Assembly (NCBI GenBank): GCA_012514775.1
Contig: JAAYZQ010000557.1
Coordinates: 1-9,174, forward strand
Direction of reading: 5' to 3'
DNA from: Anaerolineaceae bacterium
Lineage (GTDB): Bacteria; Chloroflexota; Anaerolineae; JAAYZQ01
DNA: 9,174 bases
Shown here: positions 6,383 to 9,174 of the stretch, one piece after another
Layout: every line of letters starts with the position of its first letter
Position numbering within the stretch: the first letter of the stretch is position 1
Program-made: the position numbers and the translations under genes
Notes under the pieces: model-generated
What the model was told of the DNA's origin: nothing
What the model saw: only the letters and a program-made list of their open reading frames with translations
The model's database searches: none

Positions 6383-7801
6383 CTATTCCCACCAGAAGCG
6401 CATCTCGGCTTCGCCCGTGGCCTCGTAGTATTCGATGACCACCTCGTGGAGGCCCCCGGTCAGGTACTTGACCGGGGTGTGATACTCGCCTCGCCCATCG
6501 TGCCACTCGTCGAGCAGCAGCTCGCCGTCGATCCACAGCCTGGCCCCGTCGTCGACAAAGAGGCCGAAGCGATAGCATCCGCTGTGAAAGTAGCGCTCCC
6601 CGCTCCAGCGCACCGAAAAGTTGTCGGCCGAGGGCAGCTTGGGCCGCGCCCTCTCCAGCCCCCAGTCGTAAAACACCGCGTCTTCCTCCCGGACCACCGT
6701 GGGCTCGCCGGTCAGCGTGCGGTTGGGATAATATTGCGCGGTCCAGGGCGGGCGCTCGGCATATTCCAGCCACAGGCGCGCCTCGGCCAGCGTTCCCCGG
6801 TCGTGAAAATCGTACTTGACGTCGTGGTAGGCCAGCTTGGGCGCCTCGAAGGTAAAGACGGTATCCACCGCGCCCCCCGCTTCGCCATCCTCCCAGCCGC
6901 CCTGGCCCAACAGGTTGCCGTCTACGTAGAGGCGGTAGCCCTCGTCGGCATAGACGTAGAGGCGATGGGTGCCGGGCTCGAACACCCGCCGGGCCGACCA
7001 CGACACGGAAAAGCCATCGTCGGGCAGGCCCTCCGGCGCCCCAATGTCCCAATCGAACTGGATGGCGTCGTCCAGCCTCTCGTACACGTGCCCATCCTCG
7101 ACCCAGGGCAACCGGTAGTAGTCGCCCTCCCAGCGCGGGTAGAGGTCGGTGCGCCGCCAGTGAAGGCGAATGGCGGCGCTGCCCGTGACTTCGAAATACT
7201 CCAGCCGGAGATGGTGCGGCCCCGCCGTCTTGATCTCTACGGTGGCCACGTGGGAGCCCATGCCCGGCGACCAGTAGTCCACCACCAGGCTCTCGTCAAA
7301 CCAGAACCGGACGCCGTCGTCGGCATAGATGAAAAAGGTATAGATGCCCTCTTCCATCTCCCAGTTTCCTTCCCACCGCGCGGAAAAGTGGTCGGCAGAC
7401 ACCCCCGGGGGGTGCCCATCCTCGCCCCAGTCATAGTCGATGCGCGTTTCCTCGGCGGTGTGGACCGGGTCCCCGCTCAGGTCCTCGCCCGCGTAATAGG
7501 CCGCCTGCCAGACGTTTATCGGTTCCGGCTCGGAGACGGGCCCCACGATCAGGGGCAAAAAGGCCGTGGGGCTCACCGGCTGCTGGGCCGAGATCGGTCC
7601 GGCGGCCAGGAGGCCCTCCTCGCGCGCGGGTGCCGCGGCCTGCCCGGCCTGGCCCGGGACGGCGGCGGCGAGACACAGGCCGGCCAGGAGCACGCACAGC
7701 AGCGTTACGGCCGGGGCAGCCAGGCTTCGCAGCGGCTGCCGGCCCCGGCCATTGGCGCTGGACGAAGCATCGATGCTAACGGTTCTGTCTGCAACGGTCA
7801 A
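6383..7801 (-). CDS. secreted or membrane-anchored protein with three PA14 domains
   Basis: The product is 472 residues from a TTG start. PA14 domains are beta-barrels that usually bind carbohydrate or act in adhesion. An Arg-bearing N-tail precedes a hydrophobic stretch (about 27-48) with Ala-rich sites after it, so it is exported or anchored. A low-complexity linker (about 50-95) holds FLPLIV (81-86). Three repeats follow at about 97-216, 223-348 and 352-472. Each opens with an aromatic YY element (WQAAYY, WEGDYY, WTAQYY), then a DWG- or DWDIG-type turn, then the calcium/ligand-loop form DDGVRFWFD, DEGYRLYVDG, DDGARLWIDG. The protein ends with the third domain; no enzyme domain is present. 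TTG at 7801-7799 was chosen because GGGGAGG lies 6 nt upstream and it begins 2 nt after the previous stop; the open frame continues to 7969 across that gene without sense. No specific ligand can be named. Confidence 0.85.
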   Translation of the reverse strand: MTVADRTVSIDASSSANGRGRQPLRSLAAPAVTLLCVLLAGLCLAAAVPGQAGQAAAPAREEGLLAAGPISAQQPVSPTAFLPLIVGPVSEPEPINVWQAAYYAGEDLSGDPVHTAEETRIDYDWGEDGHPPGVSADHFSARWEGNWEMEEGIYTFFIYADDGVRFWFDESLVVDYWSPGMGSHVATVEIKTAGPHHLRLEYFEVTGSAAIRLHWRRTDLYPRWEGDYYRLPWVEDGHVYERLDDAIQFDWDIGAPEGLPDDGFSVSWSARRVFEPGTHRLYVYADEGYRLYVDGNLLGQGGWEDGEAGGAVDTVFTFEAPKLAYHDVKYDFHDRGTLAEARLWLEYAERPPWTAQYYPNRTLTGEPTVVREEDAVFYDWGLERARPKLPSADNFSVRWSGERYFHSGCYRFGLFVDDGARLWIDGELLLDEWHDGRGEYHTPVKYLTGGLHEVVIEYYEATGEAEMRFWWE

Positions 7802-7803
7802 GG

Positions 7804-8103
7804 TCAACCTCCCCTCAAGCGGCGGCGTACTGCCTCGCAGTGGGGGCAGACGCGGCCCTCGTACTCGTTGCCACACGTGCGGCAGACGCGCGTGTAGGGC
7901 AGCGGCGCCTCTTCGTCGATGGCGGCCACGGCCACCACCACCTCCAGGCCCTGGTGTTTGGAAAGCCACGACTCGACCTCGATGTGGCCCACCGTCCAGC
8001 GCCCGTCCTCGTTTCGCTCCAGCCGGCCGCGCAGGGCTTCCGCCCCTAGCTCGCGGGCCGCGCTGGCCAACTGCAGCGCGCTTCCTCTGGGAATCGGTGA
8101 CAT
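7804..8103 (-). CDS. small protein with excisionase/MerR-like N-terminus and C-terminal zinc ribbon
   Basis: The product is 99 residues. I do not recognise a named family. Residues 9-49 run as ALQLASAARELGAEALRGRL then GRWTVGHIEVESWL, which has the spacing of a small winged HTH of the excisionase type (helix, turn, wing with GRW, then xxVESWL). A hydrophobic strand, LEVVVAVAAI, is at 53-62. The tail has CRTCGNEYEGRVCPHC (74-89), a CxxC-x8-CxxC zinc ribbon, ending in a basic RRRLRGG. ATG at 8103-8101 is the first usable start after the predicted transcription start near 8124; its GGAGG is about 15 nt away, farther than normal. It is first in the five-gene operon, and its last codons supply the ribosome binding site of the PA14 gene. 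It could be a DNA- or RNA-binding regulator; this is inference. Confidence 0.7.
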   Translation of the reverse strand: MSPIPRGSALQLASAARELGAEALRGRLERNEDGRWTVGHIEVESWLSKHQGLEVVVAVAAIDEEAPLPYTRVCRTCGNEYEGRVCPHCEAVRRRLRGG

Positions 8104-8130
8104 GTCTGTTTTCGTTTGCCTCCGCCGAAT

Positions 8131-8159
8131 ATTATAGCTTGACCCGCCAGATTTGGCAA
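8131..8159 (-). promoter_or_regulatory. promoter of the zinc-ribbon/PA14/obg/nadD operon
   Basis: On the minus strand TTGCCA (8159-8154, one mismatch to consensus) and a perfect TATAAT (8136-8131) are 17 bp apart. The start would be near 8124, leaving only about 20 nt before the ATG at 8103. It is the only strong promoter I see ahead of obg and nadD, so these housekeeping genes probably depend on it. Confidence 0.72.
8146..8157. promoter_or_regulatory. candidate regulator site, copy 1, at the minus-strand promoter
   Basis: GCCAGATTTGGC is an inverted repeat, GCCA-N4-TGGC, overlapping the -35 of the operon promoter. A near-identical copy (one change) lies at 8274-8285 by the promoter of the divergent regulator gene. 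Confidence 0.45.
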
Positions 8160-8174
8160 GCGGCGGGCGGCGCT

Positions 8175-8200
8175 CCCAGCAGTAGTCAAGCGACTCTGGG
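8175..8200. repeat. imperfect inverted repeat midway between the divergent promoters
   Basis: CCCAGCAGT (8175-8183) and ACTCTGGG (8193-8200) pair with a single bulged C around a 9-nt loop. CGCTCCC occurs directly at 8171-8177 and again at 8201-8207, flanking it. It lies between the two -35 elements and could be a further regulator site; no T-run follows on either strand. Confidence 0.4.
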
Positions 8201-8236
8201 CGCTCCCTGTCTATTCTGGTTTTGGCGGGCGCGCGC

Positions 8237-8265
8237 TTGCATCGCGGGCCGCCGGGTGCTATAAT
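8237..8265 (+). promoter_or_regulatory. promoter of the double-MerR gene
   Basis: On the plus strand TTGCAT (8237-8242) and a perfect TATAAT (8260-8265) are 17 bp apart. The start would be near 8272, giving a leader of about 29 nt to the ATG at 8301. The -35 is weak beyond TTG. The 17-bp spacer differs from the stretched 19-20 bp spacer of classical MerR-activated promoters. Confidence 0.62.
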
Positions 8266-8273
8266 CTGCACGT

Positions 8274-8285
8274 GCCAGGTTTGGC
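8274..8285. promoter_or_regulatory. candidate regulator site, copy 2, at the double-MerR transcription start
   Basis: GCCAGGTTTGGC, the second copy of the GCCA-N4-TGGC element, lies just downstream of the predicted start of the plus-strand transcript. A weaker third form, CTGGTTTTGGC, lies at 8216-8226, upstream of that promoter's -35. Placement suits autorepression by the encoded regulator, but the link is inferred. Confidence 0.42.
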
Positions 8286-8300
8286 CGGGGGCGAGGAGCG

Positions 8301-9071
8301 ATGGCCAGGGAAAAAACGCGAGAGCATCTCTACACGTCCGAGGTGGCCCGCGAGGTGGGCGTCCACCCCAACACGGTGCGGCTGTACGAGGAGTGGGGCC
8401 TGCTGCAGCCCGTGCCGCGCAGCCCCAGCGGCTACCGGCTCTACAGCCGCGCCCACCTGGAACAGATGCGCCTGGCCCGCACCGCCCTCCGCGGCCCGTG
8501 GCCGGGCCGCAGCATCCGCCGCTCGGTGTGGGACATGGTGCGCCAGGCAGCCTCGGGCGACCTGGGCGGCGCCCTGGAGAGGGCCTACCGGCACCTGGCC
8601 CTGGTCCAGGCCGAGCAGGCCCAGGCCGAGGCCGCGGCCCGGCTCCTGGAGCGCTGGGCCGGCGGCACCGCCGTGGACTCCACGGCGCGCCCCCTGACCA
8701 TCGGCCAGGCTGCCCGCCTGCTGGGCGTCAGCGTCGACGCGCTGCGCAACTGGGAGCGAAACGGGCTGGCCCACATTCCCCGCGACCCCCACAGCGGCTA
8801 CCGCCTTTACGGCGCCGCCGAGATCGGCCGCCTGCGCGTCATCCGCATGTTGAGCCGCGCCGGATACAGCCAGATGGCCATCCTGCGCATGATGCTCCAC
8901 CTCGACGCCAGCTCCGGGGCCGACCTGCGCCAGGCGCTGGACACGCCCCGCCCGGACGAGGACGTCCAGACCGCCGCCGACCGCTGGCTTTCGAGCCTGG
9001 AGCAGCAGGAAGAGCGGGCCGCCAGCCTCATCGCCCAGCTCGAGGCCATGATCCAGCGCCGGGACGGGTGA
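8301..9071 (+). CDS. transcriptional regulator with two MerR-type DNA-binding domains
   Basis: The 256-residue product has two MerR winged-HTH units in one chain. Domain 1 spans about 10-64 (YTSEVAREVGVHPNTVRLYE, then GYRLYSRAHLEQMRLAR). Domain 2 spans about 131-200 (LTIGQAARLLGVSVDALRNW, then GYRLYGAAEIGRLRVIR). Both keep the HTH and the GYRLY wing. The linker (65-130) is helical with many Ala/Glu/Arg; a C-terminal helix at about 225-253 looks like a coiled coil. There is no cysteine, so it is not a MerR/CueR-type thiol metal sensor, and no known effector-binding domain is seen. Classical MerR proteins have one HTH and dimerise; this one may act as a pseudo-dimer. ATG at 8301 has AGGAG close by, spaced only about 2 nt. 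The gene is divergent from the obg operon, the natural candidate target. Confidence 0.88.
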   Translation: MAREKTREHLYTSEVAREVGVHPNTVRLYEEWGLLQPVPRSPSGYRLYSRAHLEQMRLARTALRGPWPGRSIRRSVWDMVRQAASGDLGGALERAYRHLALVQAEQAQAEAAARLLERWAGGTAVDSTARPLTIGQAARLLGVSVDALRNWERNGLAHIPRDPHSGYRLYGAAEIGRLRVIRMLSRAGYSQMAILRMMLHLDASSGADLRQALDTPRPDEDVQTAADRWLSSLEQQEERAASLIAQLEAMIQRRDG

Positions 9072-9080
9072 CCGCCTCCC

Positions 9081-9167
9081 AACCCTCCAGTTGCATACCA
9101 GGGTTTGCCATCCCCTCCACCGCCCGGGACAGCGTCCGGGAGCCCGCAAGCTCCACAACCCTCCAGT
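9081..9167. repeat. 11-bp direct repeat in the non-coding tail
   Basis: AACCCTCCAGT occurs at 9081-9091 and again at 9157-9167, 76 bp apart, flanking a small hairpin. I see no gene in 9072-9174. The pyrimidine-rich CCAACCCTCCA style resembles intergenic filler repeats of some Chloroflexota, from memory only. Confidence 0.4.
9123..9140 (+). terminator. possible weak transcription terminator hairpin after the double-MerR gene
   Basis: CCCGGGAC, loop AGC, then GTCCGGG form a GC-rich stem with one bulged G, about 52 nt after the stop codon at 9069-9071. No T-run follows, so intrinsic termination would be poor; it may only stabilise the mRNA end. Confidence 0.3.
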
Positions 9168-9174
9168 AGCGCAC

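Noticed and set aside
5167..6438. 423-codon plus-strand frame
   Set aside because: It is antisense to obg, whose motifs are complete and unambiguous; no recognisable protein on the other strand.
6311..7897. 528-codon plus-strand frame
   Set aside because: It is antisense to the PA14 gene; it has no motifs and crosses a gene boundary.
7802..7969. Upstream extension of the PA14 frame to an ATG
   Set aside because: It overlaps the zinc-ribbon gene, and the residues are Arg/Pro/Gly filler. TTG at 7801 has a well-placed ribosome binding site and leads into the export signal.
8104..8271. Upstream extension of the zinc-ribbon frame to an ATG at 8271
   Set aside because: It would run through the -35/-10 promoter at 8131-8159, and the extra residues show no domain.
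8222..9169. Plus-strand 315-codon frame and minus-strand 299-codon frame over the regulator gene
   Set aside because: Both are shadows of the double-MerR gene, which has clear conserved motifs in its own frame.
1..9174. CRISPR array, tRNA, rRNA, insertion sequence, prophage or defence system
   Set aside because: No regularly spaced repeats, cloverleaf, transposase, integrase or defence-type protein was found on either strand.

Overview
The window is GC-rich, gene-dense bacterial DNA that reads most like a member of the Chloroflexota (Anaerolineae/Caldilineae type). The pointers are strong AAAGGAGG ribosome binding sites, lipoprotein-type solute binding, an Obg/NadD core pair, and a secreted PA14 protein with the short FLPLIV segment that I associate with Chloroflexota exported proteins. 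The phylum is an inference; there is no rRNA or other marker here that settles it.

Layout. All genes but one lie on the minus strand, so they read from high to low coordinates. (1) 1-3400 holds a general L-amino-acid ABC importer of the Aap/Bzt type in the order aapJ (binding lipoprotein, 2264-3400), aapQ (permease, 956-2149), aapM (permease, 1-953, cut by the window edge). The ATPase gene aapP is expected just outside the window. (2) 3401-3688 is a long control region for aapJ. It has a consensus-like promoter, an inverted repeat over the -35 element, a leader of about 210 nt with a perfect 20-bp palindrome, a second very strong Shine-Dalgarno sequence, and two possible tiny leader ORFs, the second overlapping the aapJ start. 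(3) 3689-8103 is a tightly packed five-gene run: a small HTH-like/zinc-ribbon protein (7804-8103), a secreted or anchored protein with three PA14 domains (6383-7801), the ribosome-associated GTPase Obg (5074-6333), the NAD biosynthesis enzyme NadD (4457-5071), and a creatininase-family metallo-amidohydrolase (3689-4420). Gaps are 2, 49, 2 and 36 nt. (4) 8104-8300 is a divergent control region with one promoter on each strand and a shared 12-bp imperfect palindrome near both. (5) 8301-9071, the only plus-strand gene, encodes a regulator with two MerR-type DNA-binding domains in one chain. (6) 9072-9174 is a non-coding tail with a small hairpin and an 11-bp direct repeat.

How it may work together. 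The importer would bring in amino acids under control of its own promoter and leader. The five-gene operon combines housekeeping functions (ribosome maturation, NAD synthesis) with two genes not normally part of that pair, the zinc-ribbon protein and the PA14 protein. The divergent double-MerR protein is the obvious candidate regulator of that operon and of itself, but this is inferred only from position and from the shared repeat. No CRISPR array, tRNA, rRNA, transposase or phage gene was seen.
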